Assembly (NCBI GenBank): GCA_018873245.2
Contig: JAEMBT020000006.1
Location: 6,159,855 to 6,223,854, forward strand
DNA length: 64,000 nucleotides
DNA from: Archegozetes longisetosus
Lineage: Eukaryota > Arthropoda > Arachnida > Sarcoptiformes > Trhypochthoniidae
Direction: 5' to 3'
Shown here piece by piece: positions 10,319 to 20,278 of the stretch; position 1 is the first letter of the stretch, and each line of letters opens with the position of its first letter. The notes beneath the pieces are model-generated. The model had not been told where the DNA came from, did no database searches, and worked only from the letters and a program-made list of their open reading frames with translations. The position numbers and the translations under genes are program-made.

Positions 10319-11424
10319 TCTATATAATAAGGAGCAGATATGTATGCATGTTTGTTTTTCTATGCGTTCGAACTGTGGACGACTTATACCCGAACAAATA
10401 GAATTTTCTCAATCAGAATGACGAGGATGTGCAGCACTGCTATTCTTTTTTCACAAGTGAAAAAAACTTAAGCTGTTACAAGGATTCGGACCTACAATGT
10501 ATTGATATAAAATATTAGATTAGCACTCGACCACTGCCACTAATGTCCATTTGAGGGACTTATTTTACAGTCAATATTACAACAAATTTTTAAAATAAAA
10601 AAATATTACGACCTATACAAGATAAATCGAACTCTTTCAATAAATAAGAATTATCAAAATTATAATAGAATCAAAGATCCCAATTTGATTGCAATAACTA
10701 AATTCTAAACTCATGAACATAACAATCCAAATGATTTGAAACCTCCTAAATAAATTTACGCTTACCGAATAAAAAATTAGCCCTAAGTATAGATTAGGAG
10801 CTCTTAAAATTCATTAATAAAAAAAGCTAACAAAATTTAAACAACGATTAGATCACTTTAAATATTATTATCAATTATAAAGCATTCATTGTGCATACAA
10901 AAAGAGAAGAATTAGCATAGATAGTCATCGACGATAACTCTTTAAAGATTGCAATGCTAAGCGTCTCCGAAGATCGAATGAGACACAAGTAAAATTAGTG
11001 CTTAGAAGGTCCAAAACAGCTATTCGAATGCCAGAATCAAGAACTATTGAAGACGAAGAAAGAGGTTATAGATTATTACAGAATACAGTCACAATAGTCG
11101 AAATGTGAGCTAATAACACTGAAGAAGAAAGAAAGTTAATACAAATAGACAGAAAACACAACGAGAACAGGAGTCTGACTAACAACGTACGGAACGAGTT
11201 TTAGGGAGGTTATTTTGCCAGATATTATTGTAATTACAATGGAAACGTAAAATTAAATTTAATCTATAATTAAATACAAATTTTGATATTTTAATCAAGA
11301 CTTCGAAATAATTTATGATAACATCTAAATAGGGTAATTCAAAATTGAGTGAATTTATTTGTGTGGCTATTAAGAGTCTTTGCTTAATTTTATTTCCCGT
11401 TCATTGAACGGGCTCATTCACTAG
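10319..11424 (+). mobile_element. Non-autonomous Helitron
   Basis: The 5' end is TC (10319) followed by TATATAATAAGGAGC and a pyrimidine/TG-rich stretch of the kind found at the 5' end of animal Helitrons. The 3' end carries an 8-bp stem, CCCGTTCA / TGAACGGG (11396-11412, 1-nt loop), eight bases before CTAG (11421-11424). The element sits between A (10318) and T (11425), the expected AT insertion. No inverted repeats, no target duplication and no Rep/helicase coding are present. It needs an autonomous partner elsewhere. Confidence 0.75.
10477..10541 (-). other. Degenerate tRNA-like sequence inside the Helitron
   Basis: On the minus strand a tRNA A-box-like stretch, TGGTCGAGTGCTAATC, is followed about 30 bases later by a B-box-like GGTCCGAATCC. 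The T-stem pairs only partly and no clean anticodon arm forms. It is best seen as a decayed tRNA or tRNA-derived SINE head, not a working tRNA. Confidence 0.35.
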
Positions 11425-12116
11425 TTTTATAATAAAGACTTGTCGACAGGTCGCCGGCGAACAGGCCGTCAATGAACAGACTGTCGGTGAATAGAGCCGG
11501 ACCCGTGTAAAACGACTTAGATTCAATAGTTTCCTATAGAAATCAATGAAAACTTTTCGATTTAATGATATTTTCCTCATTGTAACGTATTATGAAAGTT
11601 TGCCTGAATGTAAAATAGAATCTAAACATTCATTTAGTGCAATAATCTGAAGCACCTTATATTTATAGATAAGTCATCACCGAATTCAGTACATCATATG
11701 CTCTTGATTGAATAGTCTGATTACATCTACAGATGTTTAAAATTAAATAATTATCTATGATTAATTTTTGAATAATTAGGTCCTCACACTATTTCTAGCC
11801 ACTGTTGTAATTTTTAGTTCTTTGAATTATATTTCATTTGAGTTTAAGAAAGTAGATTGAGACTATTGGACTCACATTGAGAACTGTTCCTTCAAAGGGT
11901 TGTCTCACAATAGTCGCAGTAGTCTTAATTCTTTTCAGATGGACACTTCTCTTTCATAGATTCTGTTACTCCTCCGTAACAGAGACGTTGAATAACTCAA
12001 TCCTAGACTCGAAGCTTCTAATATGAAGCTGAATACTTTCGTAAACCCCGTGCAAACTGAATAAAGATTCTGATTGTCAAAATTGTTTTATTTATAAGAA
12101 AATTCGCATCTGGACC
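11425..12116. other. Spacer with a short degenerate tandem
   Basis: At 11441-11510 there is a GC-richer tandem of about 16-17 bases (variants of GAACAGRCYGTCRRTGA). A perfect small hairpin, TCTGTTAC / GTAACAGA, lies near 11960-11985. No gene recognised. Confidence 0.45.
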
Positions 12117-12506
12117 GTTTGACCTACGGATCATTTGACCTACCGTCCACCTGACCTACCAGGATTTTCACATATGGCTTAATCCGGGCTAATGGATCTA
12201 AAGGAAGTTCTCGACCCCCACCCCAACTATGATATATCATTGGATTCAGTTTGTCGGGCAAAAGGTTTAATAATACACTTGACCACTTTCAACCCGAATC
12301 TGACCACTTCTAGTCAACTTCCAACGGAAAGGCCAAACTCACCATGTGGTATATTGTTAGAGGGATACTTTAGTATAACACCGGTCCCAGATCAGCACCA
12401 AACTTTATATATACATACTACTGCTAATGTTGTTCGTGAATATTAAAGTCATACCTGCCGCATATGTATATATATTCACGCGCGCAGAGGGGGGTAGCCA
12501 AGTTGG

Positions 12507-13050
12507 GTAATGGATGCCTCTTGCGGGCACATACTTTTAATGATAGATCCTAGTAGTACTCGATGTAAGGAGTCTAACGATATATAACATGCCATGTTTT
12601 ATCCATAAATTACGTGAAAATTTTGATTTTTTATGTATCCAGGCACCCACCTGACCACTCCAGATACCCACACTCCATTCATCCTTCTCTCAAAGTATCT
12701 ATTGGTGACTCGTTTAACCTAACCACCATGAACCCGATTTAATCTAAGCTGAAGATAGCGTCAGATCGCTTCACTCGGAACGCTTCGCGTTCCTCGCTTC
12801 GCGACTTGATGCAATTTTCACTTAGGTTAAATCACGCACGTGGATACTTAATTATTTTATAGAGAATAATCTTATATAGCATTTCGCAGGGGATACCTAG
12901 CGATAGAACTATTTTTAGTTTTTAGAATATTTCATTTTTACGTAATTTATGGATAGAATATGGGTATGTAATATATCATTCGACTCACCACATCGAGCAC
13001 TATTAGGATCGATCATCAAAAGTATGTGCCCGCAAAAGGCACCATCTACC
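12507..13050. repeat. Palindromic insert, arms about 120 bp plus palindromic centre
   Basis: The left arm (12507-12624) and right arm (12931-13050) are inverted copies sharing TTGCGGGCACATACTTTT and ATCCATAAATTACGTRAAAA. The middle is palindromic too, pivoting on GGAACGC TTC GCGTTCC near 12793, with flanking GATTTAAYCTAAG motifs in inverted orientation. Only the zones at about 12640-12710 and 12850-12925 have lost pairing. Transcription in either direction would give a long hairpin. Confidence 0.8.
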
Positions 13051-13058
13051 AATAAATG

Positions 13059-13194
13059 TTCTGGAAATTTCTCGAAACTTATTTGAATAACTAGAATTTT
13101 ATAAAATTGTTTAGAACCTAGGAGAGAATTCTAGAACGTTCTAGAATTCTCTATAAAGTCTTCGAATTTTCTCGAATTACGGAACTTTTCGGAA
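13059..13194. promoter_or_regulatory. Cluster of heat-shock elements (HSF sites)
   Basis: HSEs are alternating GAA and TTC with a 5-bp step. Here 13059-13076 reads TTCtgGAAatTTCtcGAA, four perfectly spaced units. 13129-13146 reads TTCtaGAAcgTTCtaGAA, again four perfect units, embedded in a 30-bp perfect palindrome (13123-13152). 13164-13176 adds three units (GAAttTTCtcGAA), followed by offset GAA/TTC units to 13194. The cluster lies inside the foldback element, just right of its large palindrome. HSF binding is inferred. Confidence 0.6.
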
Positions 13195-14137
13195 CTCCGC
13201 CCATGTATCGAAATCCAGGTTGTCCTTTACAATCCTAGTCGCATATATGTAATCTGTACTCTCATACTTGCCTATTGGTACCGCTCGCATTGAAATCGAA
13301 TGCGGAATGTGGGATATATTCGGCTTTATGTCCACCGACTTCGATGGCCAATAACTCCGCCCCCTTTAATTTGCGGCGGGTAAAATCTTCATATTCTTTT
13401 GTCACTAGATGAGTACTGCACAGATCGTCCAAAATAAAACTAACCTCAGATAAAGCAGTTAAAGGCTTTTACAATTTGATATTTTAATCGCAAGTAATAT
13501 CAATTACTCATATACTGAAAACTTGATCTATCAAAATGAACTTTTATTGATCTAATGTAGTTTACAAAAATAGTGTTTAGAATTGTTCTCTACAACATAT
13601 GCTTATTAATGCTATTAATGTCAATTATAGTCGCATTCGTTGATCCTTTTTTACCAAATTTATAAGCAAGTTCTTCTCTAGTTCGATCACAAGACTTATT
13701 TGACAAGTTTTATAAATAATAACTCTTTGCCTTATTGAGAAGACCATTTTAAATACTACTTTTGTTTTTATCTCAGACATTATGATTAAAAAGTTGACTT
13801 TTCTTTTACTCATTTCAAACTTTGTTCATAGGCTGCATCTAATCGATGCGTAATATTAAAGAAAAATTGTACTCAAAATTTGAGTTTAGTTGTATTTTGG
13901 ACAATCTGTACTATATACTAAGTTTGGTGTTGATCTGCGACCGGTGTTATACTAAAGTATACCCATTGTTAGATTCCGAACATCGAACTGAGGATTTTGA
14001 TATCTCAATTGATTAATTATCTCAATTAGTTCTCGAGACATTCAACTTTTAGTTTTTACAACTCTAGCATGTCGGCATACAGTTATCGAGATGCTAACAT
14101 CGCCTATAGGTGCCACCCAAGCCTAACCCTTTGAAAA

Positions 14138-14282
14138 TGGATAAACATGACATTACCAAGTCATAACCCAAACCAAGCCTGATATATACTAAGACAAAAT
14201 AAGCGAGGCGACCTAACCTATTTTGTCTTAGTTTATATCTGGTTTGCTTTGGGTTACGACTTGGTAATGCCATGTTCATCTA
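14138..14282. repeat. Near-perfect 64-bp-arm hairpin
   Basis: The arms 14138-14201 and 14219-14282 pair almost completely around a 17-nt loop; matching blocks include CATTACCAAGTC / GACTTGGTAATG and AAGACAAAATA / TATTTTGTCTT. Apparent reading frames through it are by-products of the symmetry. Confidence 0.8.
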
Positions 14283-14365
14283 TTACGAGGTACAAACCAA
14301 GAGATATATCGTCAAATAGTCGGTAGGTCAAATGACGGGTAGGTCAAACGATCGGTAGGTCAAAC

Positions 14366-15799
14366 GCTCGACTCCTGAAAATTCTTTGAAATATGAAACC
14401 TTTTTACAGAATTTATCATTCATATAAAGATGCAATTATAAAATGGTTCATATAATGCTGAATAAGCCTCAATGCAGTAAAGTTTACAACTAAGATATTT
14501 CTTCTAAAGGAATCTAGAAAACAAATACGATTAAGGAAGTTGCTTGAAGAAGCAAGAAACTAACATTTTAGCAAAAGTCACATATCATGGTAAGAAACCA
14601 ATTAATACTCAAAGGATTTTCACCCGTCTCTATATTAATGAGGAGCCATCATTATAATGATGAATCCTTTAATCATGATTTCAGCTATTGTCTTAATACC
14701 CTATAAGTTGCCTTTTATTGTGTTAGCAACAATTTTTGCACTTTCAAAATCAATTAACTGTTATGTAAACAATGCTTTTAAATTAAACAAAGATTTGATG
14801 AACATCATTCAGGTAGACAAGAAGTTATGTTTAAAATTAAAACTTTATTAATTGTAAAACGACTTAAAATGTTAATAGGTCTATAATTAGAGAATTAACA
14901 ATTGAGCCACTTGGAAGGAAATACGTCATCTTACAACTTCAACGCATTACTTTCATTACTAATTAGTAGAGCAGTAAGTTTTCGGTGAAAACTGGTTTCC
15001 CTCTTTTGTTATCTCCTGTAATCACCAAAATTAGCTCAAGTCGTTTCTTACGTTTCAAATATAGAATCCTATTCTACTGTTTTTTACCGATTTTACACTT
15101 TACCATCAGATAGAACTGGTTTTGAATTTATGAGCCGATATGACTGTTTTGAACTGTTTCATATCAGTATTGGTAAAATTTTATAATTCTCAGAAAAGCA
15201 TTGAGGAAATAGTTCACAACTATTCATAATCCCATTTATATACATGTAAATACCTCGACTTTAGCAATATTTTATTTCATCTCGAAAGTAAAATCAAGAT
15301 ATAGAATACATAATTAATATTATGTATCCACCTTTGTTTCAGTTTACGTCGTAAGATCATTCTCGCAATGTAAAAAATATTTTAAACTATCGAAGACAAA
15401 GTTTATTACCAGAAAACATTGTGTTATTTAATATTATAAAATGCAACTCTATTTTCAATGAAAACTAATGCCTTTTATAAGTCATTGTATGTTATAATTT
15501 AATTTAAGCTACTTTACATTCCCAATTAAAACAGATTTAACTGCCGACTTTTGAAATTTTTATCACCGATTGCCGACCGATCTGATTGTTTTCTATCACC
15601 GAAAAGTTATTAGATATAAAGCTCTTCAAAAACAACTAAACTCAAACTCTAAGATTTGATTAATACTCAGAGACAACCAGATACTACTGTAAATTATAGA
15701 AGTATGAGAAGGCATGTGACATAAGATAGTAAAAATTATGATTTATGTTTTGATTATTATTCAACGAGGTACCCAAGTGTTCATATTCGTGTTCATTAG
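14366..15799. other. AT-rich spacer between transposons
   Basis: Short chance frames only (64 codons at most). No repeat pair or RNA gene recognised. Confidence 0.5.
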
Positions 15800-15807
15800 T
15801 TCAGACT

Positions 15808-18009
15808 AGAGGCCGAAAAATAGCAAAAATGCTAAGTCCGATCCGATCCAAAAATAATTATTGAAATAAAGATTTTACTAATGAATACAAAATCAATAAA
15901 ATGGAAATCAATATTAATTATTGTTTAATTAAATCAAAGTTAGATCTAATGAATAACATTTTGTCAACTTTATCAGTATCTAAATTAGACCTCCTGTCAG
16001 TAATAGTAAGACCCGCGTAATTAAAATTTCTTTCGCTGGATAAATTTGTTGCAGGGATTGTGTGGACAAAAATTGCCAGAAGTGAGTCTTAGAAATAATT
16101 TTGAATATTTTTGCCAAAACAAGAATACATCAAGTTTTAAGACTTCAGTTGATAGAGGATATGAAGTATATCTTAATACCTCCTCCTCAATCGATTCTTC
16201 TGAAATACTTTCAGACGTTTCGGCAAACATTGAGACAATTTGCTCAATTTTCTGTTGTTTAGTCAATTGTTCAGAACTTTCAGTTTCAATAACCTGAAAT
16301 TTTGCATATTTTTCAGCCATCGATGAAATCATTTTGTATTTTTCATTAATTAAAGTTTGATTTGAAAACATTTTAAGTTTTCTATGAACAGGTGTTAGAA
16401 AAGTAGTGCAAATATGAAAGTCAGTTATAGCTAAATAAGTGTCAATACATTCTACAACTTTTTCGCTTAAATTCTTGAATTCTATAAACTCTGATGAAAA
16501 GTTTTTAACATCTATTTTTAGTTTTTCTTTATCAGGCAATACATGCAATAATGTGTGTTTAGATTCACTGCAGAATTTGACCCTAATAGTCTTTAATGGC
16601 AGTAAAAAATTTGACTAGATCTTTGAGTAGTTTTTCATCAATATATAAAAGATATTCATAAAGTGATGAAAACTTTTGCAAATCGGAGTAATTTTCCTGG
16701 ATTGAAAATAACATGTCGTATCTTGAATCCCATCTCTCATCAATACACTGTTTTAAAGTTATATACAATTTATTTTGAAGATCCGATCTTTTAACATAAG
16801 GTACTAAATTCTTCGAATTATCGATTAATGTGTTAATTGAATCAATGTTTTGACACTCAGTAAAAGCGTGCTTTTGCACTAAATTCATATTATGTGAAGC
16901 ACATCCAATCCACACTATGTCGGAAAAAGCTGAATGTAATGCACGAGCATTATCCGAAACTATTGCATAGGTTTTATTCTTCAAATCAAATTCAGTTAAA
17001 ACTTCATTTACTTTTGATTTTGTTGTAATAGCTTTCTTATCTGGAACATTTTTAGTGCACAAAACTCTGGATTTGAGTGAATTTTCACCAAATTATTGAA
17101 TAGTTAGCGTCAAATAGTTGTTCTTTTTCATGTTGTGTTACCAGTGGTCAGCTATTAATCCGAAATATTCGGCATTTATTAAAGTAGGCAATAATTTTGT
17201 CTTCATTTTTTCATACAATGACAAAACATGATTTGAAACTGTGTTTGCGGTAGGAAGTCATTTATTTATATCTATGAATTGAGTAGTTTGTTTGCCAACT
17301 TTAACTAAGTCATTGGCCAGTACATTGAATCCCTGCCCTTCAATGAAACTGAACGGCAATAAGTCAACTGAACAACAAATAGCGGCCGAATCAGAAATAG
17401 TTTTCTTAAGACTTGAATAATCTTTAAACATATTTCTTATATTTTGAGATTTTACAGAAGAGACGCATTTTCTTGATGTCTTCTAAGGTGTGAATTCCAG
17501 TTATTGACGAGTAATTGAAAGTTTTGTCACAAGTCTTGCACTTAACTCTTCCGATGTCTTTGCCATCAAATATCACTTTTTCAAATGTTTTCCAGACATT
17601 ACTTTTTCCTTTTCCTGATGTATAACTTATTCTTTCACTTTTACTTTGTATTAAATTATTAATTAAATTAATATCAATTTTACTTTTAATTGATTTATTT
17701 AATTGTGATTCACTTATATTTTATTGACTTTCCTCTGAATCTGACATTTTTGAAACAGTAGACAATAAGATACTTGTATTAGTTATAGTTAAAGTTTGCC
17801 TCAGTTTTGAAGTATTTAATTACAGTTTTAGTGCTAATGATTTCATACATTTGTGAAATACTGCTAAACTTAATACTGTTTCTGTATAATACTTTTAAAA
17901 TTGTTTTATTTTAGGATCCAATCGGACAGATCCGATCCTATCCGAATCTGAGAGTTTAGGCTTAGGTCCGGTCCGAATCAGGTCCGATCCGATTCGATTG
18001 AGGCCTCTA
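15808..18009 (-). mobile_element. Full-length hAT element with 8-bp target duplication
   Basis: The element begins TAGAGGCC (15808) and ends GGCCTCTA (18009). It is flanked on both sides by GTTCAGAC (15800-15807 and 18010-18017), a perfect 8-bp target duplication typical of hAT. Inside both ends lie repeated TCCGATCC / GGTCCGATCCGATTCG motifs (about 15836-15850 and 17915-17998), probable transposase binding sites. A minus-strand transposase relic fills the interior. Confidence 0.9.
15918..17747 (-). pseudogene. hAT transposase with BED zinc finger, disrupted
   Basis: The minus-strand frame starts at ATG 17747 (MSDSEESQ) and meets TAA at once. A BED finger follows: VWKTFEKV, CKTC, then a frameshift, then WNSHLRRHQENASLL. 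Core pieces include YAIVSDNARALHSAF, WIGCASHNMNLVQKHAF (about 16890-16945) and DERWDSRYDMLFSI (about 16710-16750). The C-terminal dimerisation motif (IPATNLSSER, then AGLTITDRRSNL) sits in a shifted frame at about 15950-16050, ending at the TAA at 15918-15920. Several stops and frameshifts, densest at 17070-17460, make it inactive. It is distinct from the CGGBP1-like hAT at 8610-10048. Confidence 0.85.
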
Positions 18010-18017
18010 GTTCAGAC

Positions 18018-18315
18018 AATATCTCAATCCGAATGCTTTTGTCAAGGTTTCAACTAAATCAATGAACAGTATAGTGATATTCAACTTGAATTATTAGAAA
18101 ATTTACTTTTATTAAGCCTGTAACGGAAAACTTTTTAATGTTCTAATTAATAATTAAGTTCACTAAGTCAACATAACTGAACCTTGAGATATTAAAGAAA
18201 GTTAGAGAATGTTATAAAATGTTTCAGAGATATCGAGAAAATACTAATCAAAAGCAGATAAATATTTCATTACTTTCAAACTATTAGTGGTCTCATAACG
18301 CAAACCAATATACTA
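18018..18315. other. Spacer, nothing recognised
   Basis: AT-rich DNA between two transposons. Confidence 0.5.
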
Positions 18316-18430
18316 AATATTCGGGTGAATCTTAACAATCCCTGCTCGGGGTGTTCCCATTGACCTATATAAACGAGTCATATGTCGTTGGAGAGGTCTG
18401 TCAAGCTGAGTTCAACGACACCACATATGA

Positions 18431-18609
18431 TGACCTGTGACCTCGGCTTCGCCGATGGGCGACCTTTAATCTCTGACTTATCACAATATTTAACCCTACA
18501 ACATATATCGTTGGTAAGGTCTCGACATACAGAGCTTAACGATGCCAGACATGGTAACCTGTGACCTCGAGTTTACCGACGGGTGACCTCTGACTTCTGA
18601 CCTCTGACC
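18431..18609. promoter_or_regulatory. Nuclear-receptor DR1-type sites, left foldback arm
   Basis: 18431-18443 is TGACCTgTGACCT, a perfect direct repeat of the AGGTCA half-site with 1-bp spacing. 18555-18567 is TAACCTgTGACCT. 18584-18609 has four half-sites in a row with 1-bp spacers (TGACCT, TGACTT, TGACCT, TGACCA). DR1 is the known site type of HNF4 and RXR/USP receptors; function here is inferred. Confidence 0.5.
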
Positions 18610-19247
18610 AAAATACTTAACTCCTACAACATATATATCGTTGGAACGGTCTCGACAAACTGAATAAAATGATAACACTCATGTGATCTTGAGACCTATT
18701 CAATATAATAGTTTCGATTTTCAAATTATATCATCTCCCTATAAGATCAAATGATTTTTGTGTAATTTACCCTTCTGACAAGGTATAGACACTCATAATT
18801 TTCTTTATCTACTTTCCACAGCGTAAGTAATCGGTTTTCAATTTACTTTTTAGTCTTTTTCATCGCTAATGGTACTTCAGTACTTGATACTGAATGCATT
18901 GTTATTAAAGCTCAGAGAAAAATTGCATTAGATATATAGCTGTCCAATCTCGTCTCTACTTCATGAACATAGTTGAAAGTTCTAAACTTTCAATAAGAGA
19001 AACATTGCGCATTGCATTAGCATTTGTAGCTGAGCTTACTAATCGACAAGCGCCAATTGTGCGTCATGCTGAAAAAATACAATTTCAGATTGGTATTCTA
19101 CTTGCACAAGTTCAAGAGGTCATCTTATCATATTCGAATTCTGGTTAACTGAAAACAAGGTATATTGAACTTCTCGCCCTGTTCTAAGGGCAAAGGGAGG
19201 CCACAGGCAGTGCTCAGTGAAACAGAGAACACCCGTCGGTAAACTCG

Positions 19248-19346
19248 AGGTCACAGGTTACCATGTCTGGCATCGTTGAGCTCTGTATGTTGAGACCTTC
19301 CAACGATATATGTTGTAGGGGTCAAATAGAACCAGGTCAAAGGTCA
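19248..19346. promoter_or_regulatory. Nuclear-receptor DR1-type sites, right foldback arm
   Basis: 19334-19346 is AGGTCAaAGGTCA, the canonical DR1 sequence, and 19248-19260 is AGGTCAcAGGTTA. The first has no exact partner in the left arm, so it is not simply the mirrored copy. Confidence 0.5.
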
Positions 19347-19462
19347 ACATGTATGGTATCGTTGAACTCAGCTGGACGAGACCTTTCCAACGACATATGA
19401 CTCGTTTATATAGGTCAATAGGAACACCCCGAGCAGGGATTGCTAAGATTCACCCAAATATT

Positions 19463-20278
19463 CTAGCGATTTGTTAGAGTTCACATGCTCGTGCATATTT
19501 TGTATATTTTTGATTATTAATAAGTTCATATGAAGTCTATATAAGTTGTGACCGTCAATGATTCAATCAGTTACTCTATAAGTGACTGTTAGTACAGTCT
19601 TAATATTGGTTAGTTTTTAATATATATAAAAGGCATTGTAAAATGTTATTTTGAAGTCGGTTGTAATCTCGAGGTTAAAAGGTACGGTCTATACTGAAGT
19701 CTCGTAACATTGACTATAATAAAAAATTTAAGCTTAATTGTCAAAATTTTAATTGTCTTAAAGCTTAAGTGTCGGAAGCTCAATTATCGCAAAGCTCAAT
19801 TGTAAGAGCTCAATTGACGTGCCAAGAAGATATCCCAGTAAGATTTTGGGTTCGTAATAAAACTGCTGGGGAGGAACTTTCTTTAGCAAAATTTTTGAAG
19901 AAATTGAGAATTAATAAAAAAAATAGATACCGTTAATTGATTTTTATTTGAATGTCTAATTATTAGGCTGGCATTTATTGATCTCTAATTATGCAAATCA
20001 AATCTTTAAATCTAAAACTTTGTAACAAACTTATTATGACGTTTTTGAAATTCGAGTCTCAAATTGAAGATAGTTTTGGATAACAGACCAGAAACAACAG
20101 AAAATTGACTCGGTTACAAGGTTTACATAATTATTAATTTCAGTCACAAAATTCGTTAGCATTCCCATATTTTTACGAGTCACAAATCATTAAAATGAAT
20201 GCAAAATCATTTTTATTATAAAAATGTACAGCTAAACAGGCGTTCAGATTCTAGCTAAACAAAATGAATGTTTAAAAG
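19463..20278. other. Spacer: short tandem and one coding-like fragment
   Basis: 19727-19817 holds about five diverged copies of AAGCTCAATTGTC. It runs into a plus-strand frame (about 19804-19935) whose residues look protein-like (IPVRFWVRNKTAGEELSLAK) but match no family I know. It ends in TAA and is probably a gene or transposon fragment. The remainder, next to the KRI1 stop, is AT-rich. Confidence 0.4.

Larger units (their letters stand above)
12117..14365. mobile_element. Foldback-type element with nested inverted repeats
   Basis: The left end (12117-12162) holds three copies of TTTGACCTACC; the right end (14321-14365) holds three inverted copies (GGTAGGTCAAA). A second inverted pair lies inside, CTTTAGTATAACACCGGTC at about 12363-12413 and its reverse complement at about 13913-13967. 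Both pairs share a centre near 13.2 kb. Two complete palindromes are nested within (12507-13050 and 14138-14282). No transposase is encoded. No target duplication is evident, and the superfamily is unknown. Confidence 0.65.
18316..19462. mobile_element. Foldback element with tandem-repeat arms
   Basis: The ends are inverted copies over roughly 250-280 bp, starting AATATTYGGGTGAATCTTA at each terminus and sharing CAATCCCTGCTCGGGGTGTT. The left arm is three tandem copies of a 123-130 bp unit starting TATRTCGTTGG (18381, 18504, about 18634); the right arm has two. CTA occurs immediately outside both ends, a possible 3-bp duplication. A 61-codon frame (18963-19148) in the middle has no recognisable family. 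Confidence 0.75.

Noticed and set aside
14094-14279. 61-codon open frame on the minus strand
   Set aside because: It runs through the 145-bp hairpin; the open frame follows from the symmetry of the arms.
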